Part shown: one piece after another, positions 24,651-32,712 of the stretch
Position numbering within the stretch: position 1 is the stretch's first letter
Layout of the letters: each line of letters begins with the position of its first letter
Source: Methanobacteriota archaeon
Lineage (GTDB): Archaea; Thermoplasmatota; Thermoplasmata; UBA10834
DNA length: 64,000 nt
NCBI GenBank assembly: GCA_020347565.1
Contig: CP070732.1
Location: 1,562,863 to 1,626,862, forward strand
Reading direction: 5' to 3'
Notes under the pieces: model-generated
Databases searched by the model: none
What the model saw: only the letters and a program-made list of their open reading frames with translations
Told to the model about the DNA's origin: nothing
Program-made: the position numbers and the translations under genes

Positions 24651-24929
24651 CTAGAATATGCCGATCCTCATGCCGATCTCCTCGGCTGAGTAGCCCTCCT
24701 TCAGCTTGATGATCGCGTGCTTCCCGTTCTTCATCACCTTGATGTTGACGCTGTCGACCTTCGCCTCGAAACGCTCCTCAAAGGCGCGCTTGACCTCCGC
24801 TCGCGTGGCGTCTCTCCGCACGACGAACTCAAGGCGGTTGCCGTCCCTGAGGTTCTGCGGCGGCGTTCCGGACATGAAGTTCATGGTCTTCTCGGTCACA
24901 TACGGGTGCAACAGCACAGTCCTGCTCAT
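24651..24929 (-). CDS. rpl23: Large ribosomal subunit protein uL23
   Basis: A 92-residue uL23, which borders the tunnel exit and docks SRP and Sec. It has LLHPYVTEKTMNFM, LEFVVRRDATRAEVKRAFEE and VNIKVMKNGKHAIIKL. The ATG at 24929 overlaps the uL4 stop (ATGA). The open frame upstream lies within uL4 and is not part of it. Confidence 0.95.
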   Translation of the reverse strand: MSRTVLLHPYVTEKTMNFMSGTPPQNLRDGNRLEFVVRRDATRAEVKRAFEERFEAKVDSVNIKVMKNGKHAIIKLKEGYSAEEIGMRIGIF

Positions 24930-25747
24930 CTGCTCCACCTGCCTATCTCCGAGAGCGCTGACTCGCTGACCATCATCAGCCTGCCTGGGTCGCCCCCGGG
25001 CGCGAGTACGGACACGTTCAGCGTCTTGGGCGTAACCACCTCGACACCGGCGATGTTCCGCATGCTCCTGCCGCCTTCGCATTCGCCTGATAGCACGACC
25101 AGGAGACCGCGCGGTGCGCGGTGCTTCCGCCCCCTCATCTTGCCCCTTCCGGCACGTATCTTGCGGCCGTTCTTCGCCCTCTCGACGTCGTCGTAGACGC
25201 CTATCGATGACAGGGCGTCAATCGCATCCTTGGTCGTCTTGATCGATTCGAGGTCGTCTCTGACGACCACAGGGACCGTGAGCTCCTCCTCGAACCTGTG
25301 GCCCCTCCCGCGGACCAGCTCGGGGACGCTGGTGGCGTGCAGCGCGGCCAGCTTGGCCTGCAGCAGTTCCTTCCGGTTGATCTTCTTGCCTCTGTCCTTT
25401 GCCACCCGAGGCGGATGCGCGCGTCTCCCACCGACGTTGTTCGGGGACTGCGCGGCGGTGGAGCTGCCCATGAGCCTCTGGACCCTGGACACTCCCCTGC
25501 CCTTCCCCCAGGTCTGCACCGAATGGCGCATGCCAGCGGTAGGCTTGGGGGCGTACGGCTGCCTCGCGTTCGCGGCCATCGCGTCGGTTGCCCTTCGTAT
25601 GAGGTCCGGTCTGTAGTCCGCCGCGAAGACCTCCGGCAGCTCCGCCTCTCCGGCGACGTCGCCTTTGATGTCGTAGACATTGATCTTGTCGGGAGCGCGG
25701 GCGCCCTTCGAGGTCGCCTTTTTCTCCTTGACCTTCTTCTCAGCCAT
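24926..25747 (-). CDS. rpl4: Large ribosomal subunit protein uL4
   Basis: A 273-residue uL4. After a lysine-rich start (KKVKEKKATSKGARAP) come INVYDIKGDVAGEAELP, the tunnel loop TWGKGRGVSRVQRLMGS, the archaeal segment GGRRAHPPRVAKDRGKKI and KMRGRKHRAPRGLLVVL. It lies 4 bp after uL3. In some organisms uL4 represses its own operon; the structured leader upstream of uL3 makes that worth testing here. Confidence 0.95.
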   Translation of the reverse strand: MAEKKVKEKKATSKGARAPDKINVYDIKGDVAGEAELPEVFAADYRPDLIRRATDAMAANARQPYAPKPTAGMRHSVQTWGKGRGVSRVQRLMGSSTAAQSPNNVGGRRAHPPRVAKDRGKKINRKELLQAKLAALHATSVPELVRGRGHRFEEELTVPVVVRDDLESIKTTKDAIDALSSIGVYDDVERAKNGRKIRAGRGKMRGRKHRAPRGLLVVLSGECEGGRSMRNIAGVEVVTPKTLNVSVLAPGGDPGRLMMVSESALSEIGRWSR

Positions 25748-25751
25748 TCAA

Positions 25752-26756
25752 TCACACTCCCTGTTTTGATTCAAGTGATACGAACGTGATCTCGGGCGCC
25801 TCGGACAGCTTGATGCCCGTGTCGCGTATGGGCTCCCTCATGCGCACGAGCCGTTTCGACGGGCCCGGTACCGAGCCGTGCAGGAGCACGTACGGGCCTG
25901 CTATCTGCCCGTAGTTCAAGAAGCCCCCTCTCGGGGTCACTTCCTCCCCCTTGTCGCCTATCTTGAGTACGCGCTTGTTGACCTCCGTCCTCTGGTGGAA
26001 CCCGACCTGGCCGCCCTGGGGCACAGTGTGCCTCACCAGGCCAGGCCTCTTGGGTCCGAGAGTGCCGATGAGCCTCCGATGCTTGCTGTTCTTGTGTATC
26101 AGCAGCTTCGTGCCCCACCTCTTGGTCACGCCCTGCCAGCCCTTGCCCTTGGTGATGGAGCTGACATCGACCATAGCCCCCTCGGAGGCGAAGTCCCTTA
26201 TCGTGACGGTCTTGCCGAGAGCGCCCTTGGCGTACTGCAGCCGGTCGTCCAGCGTACCGCCGCCTACCCTGATCTCCATGAGCTCGGGCTTCTTCTTCGG
26301 GAGCCCAGCTACGAGGACAGGCTGCGTATGCGCAAGCACGCGTATGTCGTCGTACTCGAGCTTCTCCGCCTTCGACCACGCGCTCTTCTCGTCGTACTCC
26401 TTCGGCACCGGGAGCCTCCGCGGAAGGTGCTTGTCGAGCTTGGCGCTCCATACCTCTCCCACGGCCTTCCTGCCGTACGACGAGGATTCGTAGAAGCGCA
26501 CTCCGCAGATCTTCATCGGCGGCACTTCGAGCACCGTGACAGGCACCTGGACCTCCTGGCCGGCGGTCGTGCTCTTCGGCCTGTAGTCGACCATGAACGC
26601 ATGGGTCATCCCGGCCTTGTAACCAGCGAAGCCCTGCAGCCTCGTGCCGTTCCCCTCGGCGTCGGGCCAAGAGGATATCCTGGCGGTTATGCTCCTGGCT
26701 CTCTTCCTGGGCGAGTAGCCCATGGAGCCCTTCCTCGGACGTCTCCTTTGTGGCAT
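25752..26756 (-). CDS. rpl3: Large ribosomal subunit protein uL3
   Basis: A 334-residue archaeal uL3 and first gene of the superoperon. It begins MPQRRRPRKGSMGYSPRKRA, then FAGYKAGMTHAFMVD, TKGKGWQGVTKRWG and GPKRPGLVRHTVPQGGQVGF, the loop reaching the peptidyl-transferase centre. The downstream order (uL4, uL23, uL2, uS19, uL22, uS3 ...) is canonical. The ATG at 26756 follows a leader of roughly 185 bases from a strong box A. Confidence 0.96.
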   Translation of the reverse strand: MPQRRRPRKGSMGYSPRKRARSITARISSWPDAEGNGTRLQGFAGYKAGMTHAFMVDYRPKSTTAGQEVQVPVTVLEVPPMKICGVRFYESSSYGRKAVGEVWSAKLDKHLPRRLPVPKEYDEKSAWSKAEKLEYDDIRVLAHTQPVLVAGLPKKKPELMEIRVGGGTLDDRLQYAKGALGKTVTIRDFASEGAMVDVSSITKGKGWQGVTKRWGTKLLIHKNSKHRRLIGTLGPKRPGLVRHTVPQGGQVGFHQRTEVNKRVLKIGDKGEEVTPRGGFLNYGQIAGPYVLLHGSVPGPSKRLVRMREPIRDTGIKLSEAPEITFVSLESKQGV

Positions 26757-26942
26757 GTGCTATCCCTCGTCTCGAAGCTGGATACTTCGATGTACTCGAA
26801 TCGCCGTCGAGCACTTGAGTCGAGGCATTCGTTCTCGACCGTGACGTCTCGTCCGCGCTTCAGAACATCGTCCCGCGCGGGTGTTGGGGTGCCTGCCAAG
26901 ACATAGCCCACATGACGTCTGGTCGATACCGCCTCGGTATCG
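26757..26942 (-). promoter_or_regulatory. Structured 5' leader of the ribosomal superoperon mRNA
   Basis: From the start predicted by the box A at 26967, the mRNA has about 186 untranslated bases before uL3, unlike the nearly leaderless genes nearby. It would begin with a perfect 7-bp hairpin (GATACCG, loop AGG, CGGTATC; 26925-26941). Further down, GTCGAG pairs with CTCGAC across 9 bases, and several TCGA-containing half-sites can form alternative stems before the uL3 start. The only ATG-initiated frame seen is 17 codons and unconvincing. Autoregulation by a ribosomal protein is possible but unproven. Confidence 0.5.
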
Positions 26943-26966
26943 CAGGCTTGCTGAATGGGGTGCTCG

Positions 26967-26974
26967 TATATAAA
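26967..26974 (-). promoter_or_regulatory. Box A of the ribosomal superoperon
   Basis: The minus strand reads TTTATATA, a consensus archaeal TATA box. It predicts initiation near 26942, at the outer edge of the leader hairpin. Confidence 0.7.
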
Positions 26975-27003
26975 CGTGACCGGCCCGGCCTGAGGCGTGG
27001 CTT

Positions 27004-27324
27004 CTACTTGCCTTCCTTCGCCTTCTTCTGGGCTCGCTTTCCGCGCTCCTTGGCGGTGTACCCAGTCGCCCTCTCGAGGAAGGTGTTGTACGCCTTGATG
27101 GTCCTCAGCGCGACCTCGTCGTCGACGCCTGGGTCCGTGTCCGTCTCGACGCACAGGATGTTCTTGCCACCCTGCCACGCCCGTAGCTCCCTCAGTGCGC
27201 CGAACGACGAGACGTACCTCTCTTCTTTCTCCTCGACGTTTCCGAAGACATCCCGCATGTGCGCCTTGAGCTTCTCAGGCGATATGTTCTCCTGATGCCC
27301 TCTTCTGACCTCGTACTCGCTCAT
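27004..27324 (-). CDS. DUF5611 family protein
   Basis: A 106-residue protein that I recognise as resembling archaeal DUF5611. The signature is the central DVFGNVEEKEERYVSSFG, an acidic strand pair (ILCVETDTDPGVDDEVAL) and the lysine-rich C-terminal helix FLERATGYTAKERGKRAQKK. It has no membrane segment or Cys cluster. Function is unknown. It lies 57 bp downstream of the archaeosine enzyme gene on the same strand. Confidence 0.75.
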   Translation of the reverse strand: MSEYEVRRGHQENISPEKLKAHMRDVFGNVEEKEERYVSSFGALRELRAWQGGKNILCVETDTDPGVDDEVALRTIKAYNTFLERATGYTAKERGKRAQKKAKEGK

Positions 27325-27381
27325 GTGTCCTCCCTTGCGTGACTCGAAGCTCTGTGCTCCCTGAAAAAGGTTGTTCCGGAA

Positions 27382-28419
27382 TCACGGTGCCCTGAAGAAC
27401 CTCTGAAGGTCGCATGTGCCGCCGACGGTGAACCCTTCCAGCTCCATCACCGTCTGCCAGAGGTCGTGGCAGTCGCATTCGGGCGTCTTCAACGCCGAGC
27501 GCGACTGCGCGAGCGAATGGTCCTTTATCGAATCGAGGATCGCGCCGTCGCAGCCCCCGCAGTTGTGCGCTCCACGCTCCTTTCCGCCGCCGGTCGGATC
27601 GCACACGACCTTGCGGTCGAGGCTCGCGCAGGCGTTGAGCACCTCGACGACGCTCCAGAGCCAAGGCGACCGGTACGCCCATACCTTCCAGAGCCGCTCC
27701 ACCAGCGTGCCCTTCTGTATGTTGACCGGGTTCAGTGAGATGGTATCGCTCTGCAGCGCGGCGTGTCTGGCAGCCGCGATGGCGTCCTCCACGGCCTCAG
27801 CTTCTGTCAGGAACGGCGGCTTGAGCAGGACATATGACCTGAGCTTCCCCCCGGAGCGCTTGACCGTGGAAGCCGCTCGGTCGTAATCGGCGACTGTCAT
27901 GTTCTTGTTGATCGAGTACTTGAGGACCTTGTCGTTGGCGCTCTCCAGGCCGATGGCGACCTCTATGTCGTCGTGCACGCCCGTCAACGCCCCGACGGAC
28001 TCCTCGGTGACGAACTCCGCCCTGGACTCCACCAACAGGCCCGTGCCGCGCTCCCTGCACCAGTCGAGGATCGTCCTGGCGGCCTCTGCCGGCACCTCGC
28101 GGTCGTCGAGGAACGACCCGGACGTATAGACCTTCAGAAGCTCCACATCGCCCAGTCCCTCGACCGCCTTGGCGAACTGCGCCGATAGGTCGTCCGCTCC
28201 GGCGCCGCGCACGGATTCGATGTTGTATCCGCACATCGTGCACGCCCCTGAGGCTGCGTGCGCGCACCCGGAAGTCCTGAGGATCACAACGCCTGTTTCG
28301 GCGACCTTCCCCATGAGGTGTTCCTTCTCCGTCCACACGGCGACGGGCTCTTCAACGCGAGCACCGTGCTCGCGCCGCGCTCGTCCTCGGGCTGACAGTT
28401 CGCTCTCGTCTCCCGACAT
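27382..28419 (-). CDS. Archaeosine biosynthesis radical SAM protein RaSEA-like
   Basis: A 345-residue radical SAM enzyme. The Cys cluster is C-A-H-A-A-S-G-A-C-T-M-C-G, the widely spaced CX7CX2C form found in RaSEA and related families rather than the classic CX3CX2C. The TIM-barrel strands follow (ELLKVYTSGSFLDD, EFVTEESV, IEVAIGLESAND). A second Cys-rich region near residues 285-330 (HNCGGCDGAI, PECDCHDLW) may bind another cluster or zinc. In known archaea RaSEA works with ArcS to turn preQ0-lysine tRNA into archaeosine. I start at the ATG at 28419 (MSGDESELS); earlier open sequence overlaps the histone gene antisensically and is not conserved. Confidence 0.85.
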   Translation of the reverse strand: MSGDESELSARGRARREHGARVEEPVAVWTEKEHLMGKVAETGVVILRTSGCAHAASGACTMCGYNIESVRGAGADDLSAQFAKAVEGLGDVELLKVYTSGSFLDDREVPAEAARTILDWCRERGTGLLVESRAEFVTEESVGALTGVHDDIEVAIGLESANDKVLKYSINKNMTVADYDRAASTVKRSGGKLRSYVLLKPPFLTEAEAVEDAIAAARHAALQSDTISLNPVNIQKGTLVERLWKVWAYRSPWLWSVVEVLNACASLDRKVVCDPTGGGKERGAHNCGGCDGAILDSIKDHSLAQSRSALKTPECDCHDLWQTVMELEGFTVGGTCDLQRFFRAP

Positions 28420-28454
28420 AGCACCATCACATCGGCCGCTCGGCTTCCGCGCGT

Positions 28455-28649
28455 TCAGAGGTCGTACGGCTTCAGGGTCTTGCGGCCGTTCTTTTTGGCC
28501 CTCTTGGCCGCGTGCTCTATCATCTGGTGCACCTGGCGATCCAGCTCGTGGTAGAACTCCTCCGAGATTCTGAAGCCATCTCCTGCGACGTCCTTGACGT
28601 CGGAGACCTTGATGATCATCTTGCCGTTTCTGATGTTCGATATCGACAT
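28455..28649 (-). CDS. Small histone-fold protein (singlet histone type)
   Basis: A 64-residue protein. MIIKVSDVKDVAGDGF is followed by the long central helix (RISEEFYHELDRQVHQMIEHAAKRAKK) and NGRKTLKPYDL, which matches the loop 2 and helix 3 region of histone folds. It resembles the singlet histones found in several archaea and in Bdellovibrio more than HMf-type histones. The frame reaches a GTG at 28661; I prefer the ATG at 28649, preceded by a GGGGGA Shine-Dalgarno. DNA binding and chromatin compaction are inferred from the fold. Confidence 0.8.
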   Translation of the reverse strand: MSISNIRNGKMIIKVSDVKDVAGDGFRISEEFYHELDRQVHQMIEHAAKRAKKNGRKTLKPYDL

Positions 28650-28776
28650 GTAGTCCCCCACAGCAGGTGTGACAAGGGATAGAAGCTAATGCAGGACCGC
28701 CTCTTAACCTTTCTGGGCCGTATCGCCCACAAAGCTTTTTCTCGCGCTCCCCTTTATCGGGACGGGGCACGGTAGC

Positions 28777-29820
28777 ATGGATCTCGAGGGCAGGCTTGAG
28801 CTCATCACGCGCGACGCGCTCGAGATAGTCACAGTGGACGAGCTCAAGGCGCTGCTCGAGACGAGGTCCGCACCGACGGCCTACATAGGTTACGAGCCGA
28901 GCGGATTCGTCCACGCAGGACAGATGATCACGGCTTCGAAGGTCGTGGACATGCAGAAGGCCGGTGTCGAAGTCACGGTATTCATGGCGGACTGGCATGC
29001 CATGATAAACGACAAGCTCGGGGCGGACATCGACAGCATACGCGCATGCGGAGAGTACATGCACGACTGCTTCCTCGCACTCGGAGTCGATGACTCGGCG
29101 AAGTTCGTCTATGCCACCGACCTCATCAGCGGGCCGGAGTATTGGGAGAAGTTCATCAGGATATGCAAAGCGAGCTCGCTCACCCGCCTCAAGCGCGCGA
29201 TGACCATAATGGGCCGCGCGGAGGACGAGGCGGACATAGACGCGTCCAAGATCATGTATCCACCGATGCAGGTCGCGGACATATTCCACCTCGACGTCGA
29301 CATCGCCTATGCCGGCATGGACCAGCGGAGGGCGCACATGCTGGCGAGGGATGTCGCGGACAAGCTGCGATGGAAGAAGCCCGTCGCGCTCCATACGCCC
29401 CTGCTGATGAGCCTCGGCGGCGGCGCGCGCATGGATCCCGTCGAGGCGAAGATGTCCAAGAGCAGCCCGGACAGCGCCGTGTTCATGCACGACGGCCCGG
29501 AGGACGTGAAGAGGAAGTTGAAGAACGCCTTCTGCCCCCCGGAGACGGAGGGCAACCCTGTCCTCGACACGATCCGCCTGCTGGTACTACCGCAGCTGGG
29601 CCGACTCAAGGTCGACCGGTCGGCGAAGTACGGCGGCCCCGTCGAGTTCGAGACGTTCGATGACGTCGTGGAAGCCTACTCGTCGAAGTCGCTCCATCCC
29701 ATGGATCTCAAGAGCGGCGTCGCGGACGCCATCAACACGCTCCTCGAGCCGGTCAGAGCATATTTCGAGTCGCACCCGGGCAATCTGGAGAGGGTCAAGT
29801 CGCTATCGATCACCAGATGA
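28777..29820 (+). CDS. tyrS: Tyrosine--tRNA ligase
   Basis: A 347-residue class I aminoacyl-tRNA synthetase of the archaeal TyrRS type, charging tRNA-Tyr in the cytosol. The HIGH-like motif is PSGFVHAGQM, and KMSKS is exact in AKMSKSSPDS. YIGYEPSG, MADWHAMIND and MYPPMQVADIF form the tyrosine pocket. No S4 domain is present, as expected for archaea. A CTTTATCG at 28752 is a little too close to the ATG for a perfect box A, so the promoter is uncertain. It is divergent from the histone gene, and its end overlaps the DHH gene by 18 bp, tail to tail. Confidence 0.96.
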   Translation: MDLEGRLELITRDALEIVTVDELKALLETRSAPTAYIGYEPSGFVHAGQMITASKVVDMQKAGVEVTVFMADWHAMINDKLGADIDSIRACGEYMHDCFLALGVDDSAKFVYATDLISGPEYWEKFIRICKASSLTRLKRAMTIMGRAEDEADIDASKIMYPPMQVADIFHLDVDIAYAGMDQRRAHMLARDVADKLRWKKPVALHTPLLMSLGGGARMDPVEAKMSKSSPDSAVFMHDGPEDVKRKLKNAFCPPETEGNPVLDTIRLLVLPQLGRLKVDRSAKYGGPVEFETFDDVVEAYSSKSLHPMDLKSGVADAINTLLEPVRAYFESHPGNLERVKSLSITR

Positions 29821-30819
29821 CGATCCTTCCCGCCCGATCTTCCGCAGCCGCTTGATGGCGTTCTCAGCCGATATGTTCAGCATCGCCTCGACATCGCCGA
29901 CGCCGGATATCCCAGCGGCGCCCGGATGACCGCCGCCGCCGTTGGAAGTCTCAGAGCCGACGCCGTTAAGCAGCCGTCCGAGGTGCACGCCCCTCCTGAC
30001 GACGTCCTGAGTGGCACGCGCGCTTATGCGGAAGGTCTCGTCCCTCTGCGATCCAACGAACGCTATGTCCGCGCCGAGGTGGAGGAGCGCCTTGCACACG
30101 GACGCCTCGAAAGCGCTCCCCTGGGAGATGGCTACGATCCTGTCGCCGACTTTCCAGTACTTGAGCCTCTGGGCGCCCCTGAGCTGCGATATCTTCTCCG
30201 ATGGGTCGACGTCCAGGGACACGAGCTCTATGGCCTCGTCCACATGCGTCCCGTGCCTCTCCATGAGCTCGGCGAAGGCAATCAAGGACCCTGGCCGCGC
30301 GTACTTGAAACTGCCTGTGTCGGTGAGTATCCCCACCATCAGGGCCAACGCGACGTCCCTGTCTATGTCCTTTTGCGCGGCCTTCAGGAGTTCGTACACG
30401 ATCTCCGCGCACGACGCCTTCGTGTCGTCGCACAGGTAGATCCTCGCGCCGTTCCAAGCGCTGTTCCGCGCATGATGGTCTATCACGATGGAGTCGGAGT
30501 AGTCCAGCTGGAGCGGTATCTGGTCAGGACCTGATGTGTCCAGGACGAGCACCCGCTCGTCCTCGGGGTCGATGTCCCTCTCGCGCACCTCGATGTCCAG
30601 CCTCGATGCTAGGATCTTCGAAACCCTGTCGAGTCCTCCAGGGGCGCATATCTCGACATCGGGGAACGCGCGCGAGACCGCGAAGGCGCTGGAGAGCGCG
30701 TCCGGGTCCGCGTTGCCGTGTATGAGGACAAGAGTCCTCCCTCCAGACTCGAGTTCAGCTGCTATGTCCGACAGCACAGAAGCGTCAAGCGCCCAATCCT
30801 TATAAAATAGGTTCTGCAC
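29803..30819 (-). CDS. DHH/DHHA1 family phosphoesterase
   Basis: A 338-residue DHH hydrolase. Motifs in order are LIHGNADPDALSSA, VLDTSG, VIDHHAR (DHH) and GILTDTGSF in the catalytic domain, and a C-terminal DHHA1 domain ending GGGGHPGAAG. Relatives are nanoRNases, pAp phosphatases or RecJ-like exonucleases; the length and lack of CBS domains favour the nanoRNase/bifunctional oligoribonuclease type. Its place directly downstream of prefoldin beta in the exosome superoperon hints at RNA turnover. Confidence 0.9.
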   Translation of the reverse strand: MQNLFYKDWALDASVLSDIAAELESGGRTLVLIHGNADPDALSSAFAVSRAFPDVEICAPGGLDRVSKILASRLDIEVRERDIDPEDERVLVLDTSGPDQIPLQLDYSDSIVIDHHARNSAWNGARIYLCDDTKASCAEIVYELLKAAQKDIDRDVALALMVGILTDTGSFKYARPGSLIAFAELMERHGTHVDEAIELVSLDVDPSEKISQLRGAQRLKYWKVGDRIVAISQGSAFEASVCKALLHLGADIAFVGSQRDETFRISARATQDVVRRGVHLGRLLNGVGSETSNGGGGHPGAAGISGVGDVEAMLNISAENAIKRLRKIGREGSSSGDR

Positions 30820-30825
30820 GCCGTC

Positions 30826-31212
30826 TCAGCCCGCCTTGGGCGCGTCGTCGGAGTCGCCTCCGCCGGAGCCCTGCAGCGCCTGCGTGATCTGGGCCTGTAG
30901 GTTCTGATGCCTCTCGCGCAGATGCTTGTCCTGCCGGTCGAGCGTCTTCACGCGCACGTCGAGAGAGTCCTTCCGCTCCTTCAGTTCCGTCAAGAGCCCG
31001 GCCCTGTCCTTGTTCTGTATCATCAGCGAGCCCACGCTCCTGTACACAAGCGCGTCGTCGGCCGCCTTCTCGAGCTCCTGGACGGCTTTGTCGAGCTCGC
31101 GCACCTGCGCCTCGAGCTGCATCTTCTGCGTCGCGATCATCTGTATCTGCTGGGAGAGCTGCTGGAACTGGGCTATCTGGTTCTGGACCTTCGGTGGTAA
31201 GTTCTCGATCAT
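30826..31212 (-). CDS. pfdB: Prefoldin subunit beta
   Basis: A 128-residue prefoldin beta subunit that binds unfolded proteins and passes them to the thermosome. Two coiled-coil helices (PKVQNQIAQFQQLSQQIQMI and RKDSLDVRVKTLDRQDKHL) flank a short hairpin (ALVYRSVGSLMIQNKDR), as in known subunits. I start at the ATG at 31212, overlapping the pcc1 stop, not further upstream. The tail is Gly/Asp-rich. Confidence 0.93.
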   Translation of the reverse strand: MIENLPPKVQNQIAQFQQLSQQIQMIATQKMQLEAQVRELDKAVQELEKAADDALVYRSVGSLMIQNKDRAGLLTELKERKDSLDVRVKTLDRQDKHLRERHQNLQAQITQALQGSGGGDSDDAPKAG

Positions 31213-31454
31213 CTCCTTCCTGCCTCCTGTGCCGTTTCCTCTGCTACATCGCCCCATCTGATATATGAGTTGAGGGCCGCTCTCAGGGCCGTGAGGTCGT
31301 TCGCTTCGATCTCGATGACGACCTCGCCGTCGCGCCCCGTCACCGTCACGCTCGTCCGCGGTATCTTCTCCGCGAGTTCGGGCGACAGCGCCTGCCTGAC
31401 GACGTCTGCATGTTCCGTCCGTATGGTCAGCTTCGCGCGGTTCGCCAACGTCAT
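31209..31454 (-). CDS. pcc1: KEOPS complex subunit Pcc1
   Basis: An 81-residue Pcc1-like protein, the dimerisation subunit of the KEOPS complex that makes t6A37 on ANN-decoding tRNAs. It shows the two-strand plus helix pattern (AKLTIRTEHADVVRQALSPE, EVVIEIEANDLTALRAALNS) ending with YIRWGDVAEE. It overlaps rpo12 upstream (ATGA) and pfdB downstream. This is its standard location in archaeal exosome operons. Confidence 0.88.
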   Translation of the reverse strand: MTLANRAKLTIRTEHADVVRQALSPELAEKIPRTSVTVTGRDGEVVIEIEANDLTALRAALNSYIRWGDVAEETAQEAGRR

Positions 31455-31585
31455 CTACCCTTGACAGCCTTCCTGACGTTCGGCCTCTCCTTGTAGAACA
31501 CCTTCGACCCGCACCTCTCGCACTGCAGGCCCACCGTGTTCATGCCAGACCGGACGGGCTCCTTGCATCTCGAGCACTTGTACAT
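31451..31585 (-). CDS. rpo12: DNA-directed RNA polymerase subunit Rpo12 (RpoP)
   Basis: A 44-residue zinc ribbon subunit of archaeal RNA polymerase. MYKCSRCKEPVRSG and LQCERCGSKVFYKERPNVRK provide the four Cys ligands and the conserved basic end (VKGR). The TGA stop overlaps the pcc1 ATG. The small size matches Rpo12 elsewhere, and eL43 precedes it as in other archaea. Confidence 0.94.
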   Translation of the reverse strand: MYKCSRCKEPVRSGMNTVGLQCERCGSKVFYKERPNVRKAVKGR

Positions 31586-31598
31586 GAACGCACACTCC

Positions 31599-31916
31599 TC
31601 ACTGGGCCTCCCCCTCGGCCCCCTCACCCGCGGATGGCAGCTCCTCCTCGCCCTCCCCGGTCGGCACGTGCTTGACCTCCCGCTTCACCGATGCCGGGGC
31701 CGTGAGGCTGTAGGCGCTGCTCGCCATCTTCGAGCCGCAGTGCCTGCAAGTCCAAATGCCGGTCGAATCCCTCGTCACCGCCTTCGACCTGCACTTGGGG
31801 CAATCGTGCCGCTTCCTGCCCTGCGACTCGATATCGGCTATTCGCCTCCTTATCTTGACGCCGTATCTGGCCCCTAGCCTCCCAGCGGAGCCCACCTTCT
31901 TGGTTCTCTTGGCCAT
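31599..31916 (-). CDS. rpl37ae: Large ribosomal subunit protein eL43 (L37Ae)
   Basis: A 105-residue eL43 with KRTKKVGSAGRLGARYG at the start and a zinc ribbon (CPKCRSKAVTRDSTGIWTCRHCG), then YSLTAPA. About 25 residues at the C-terminus are Gly/Glu-rich and extra to the family. It lies between rrp42 and rpo12, the standard arrangement. Confidence 0.95.
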   Translation of the reverse strand: MAKRTKKVGSAGRLGARYGVKIRRRIADIESQGRKRHDCPKCRSKAVTRDSTGIWTCRHCGSKMASSAYSLTAPASVKREVKHVPTGEGEEELPSAGEGAEGEAQ

Positions 31917-31939
31917 GCGGATCAGCCACCCTCACATGT

Positions 31940-32710
31940 TCAGGTCTTCGCGCGCACCTCTGCGCCTATCGTTCTCGAAAGGTCGACTATCCTGAGCACC
32001 TCGTCGGCAGTGAGGCTCCCCTCGCCGCCCTTCTGCATCGCGCACAGGTTGCCGTTCTCGTTCGTGGCGACGGTCAGCCTCGCCTCTGCGACGGACTGCT
32101 CGTCGTACGTCGGATCCACCAATACATGCTCGCCTATCTTAACTGCTGTGACCGAGATCGGCTCGTGGGCGACCGGAAGCGGGAAGTCCTCGCCCTTGTC
32201 CGCGCGCTTGGCCGGCACGACCGTGCTCTTCAGCGCCGACACCGCGGCGATGTTCGCGGCGTCGAACAGGTTGCCGTCGTAGTCGAGCGCGTGGATGTCG
32301 ACGAACATTATCCAGACCTCCTTCTCCGGCTCGATGCACAGCTTCTCCATATCGACCGCCTGACCCTCTCTGATGCCCCTGTCCACGACGCGGGCTATCT
32401 CTATCGCCTCCCTGCCGGGCGGGCCGCTCTCGAAGGTCTCGCTCGCGAGTGGTATCAGCTCAGCGTTGGTCGTGAGCACGCCCTTGTTCGGCGTATCGGC
32501 GAACGGCTGGCCGACCATCATCTTGATTCCCACTATCACGTCCGTATTGCCGAGGTGCACCCTGGCGGAGCCCTCGGCCGAGCGCACGTACTCCTTCTCT
32601 ATCGTTATCGGGCGCATCTCCTCGAATCTGCGGCCGTCCTCCCTGATGCCCTTGGACAGCATCTTGGCTATGTGGTCCCTCTTCAGGTCGGCCATGACAT
32701 CCTTTGACAT
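31940..32710 (-). CDS. rrp42: Exosome complex subunit Rrp42
   Basis: A 256-residue RNase PH-fold subunit of the exosome ring, catalytically inactive but needed for the Rrp41/Rrp42 active sites and RNA binding. GIREDGRRFEEMRPITIE, ARVHLGNTDVIVGIKMMVG, the VDIHALDYDGNLFDA segment and the late SLTADEVLRIVDLS are typical. The ATG at 32710 lies 2 bp after the rrp41 stop. Confidence 0.94.
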   Translation of the reverse strand: MSKDVMADLKRDHIAKMLSKGIREDGRRFEEMRPITIEKEYVRSAEGSARVHLGNTDVIVGIKMMVGQPFADTPNKGVLTTNAELIPLASETFESGPPGREAIEIARVVDRGIREGQAVDMEKLCIEPEKEVWIMFVDIHALDYDGNLFDAANIAAVSALKSTVVPAKRADKGEDFPLPVAHEPISVTAVKIGEHVLVDPTYDEQSVAEARLTVATNENGNLCAMQKGGEGSLTADEVLRIVDLSRTIGAEVRAKT

Positions 32711-32712
32711 GC

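Noticed and set aside
27382..29490. A 702-residue reading of the archaeosine enzyme frame extended upstream through the histone and tyrS region
   Set aside because: Only the last 345 residues match the radical SAM family; the rest is antisense to tyrS and overlaps the histone gene.
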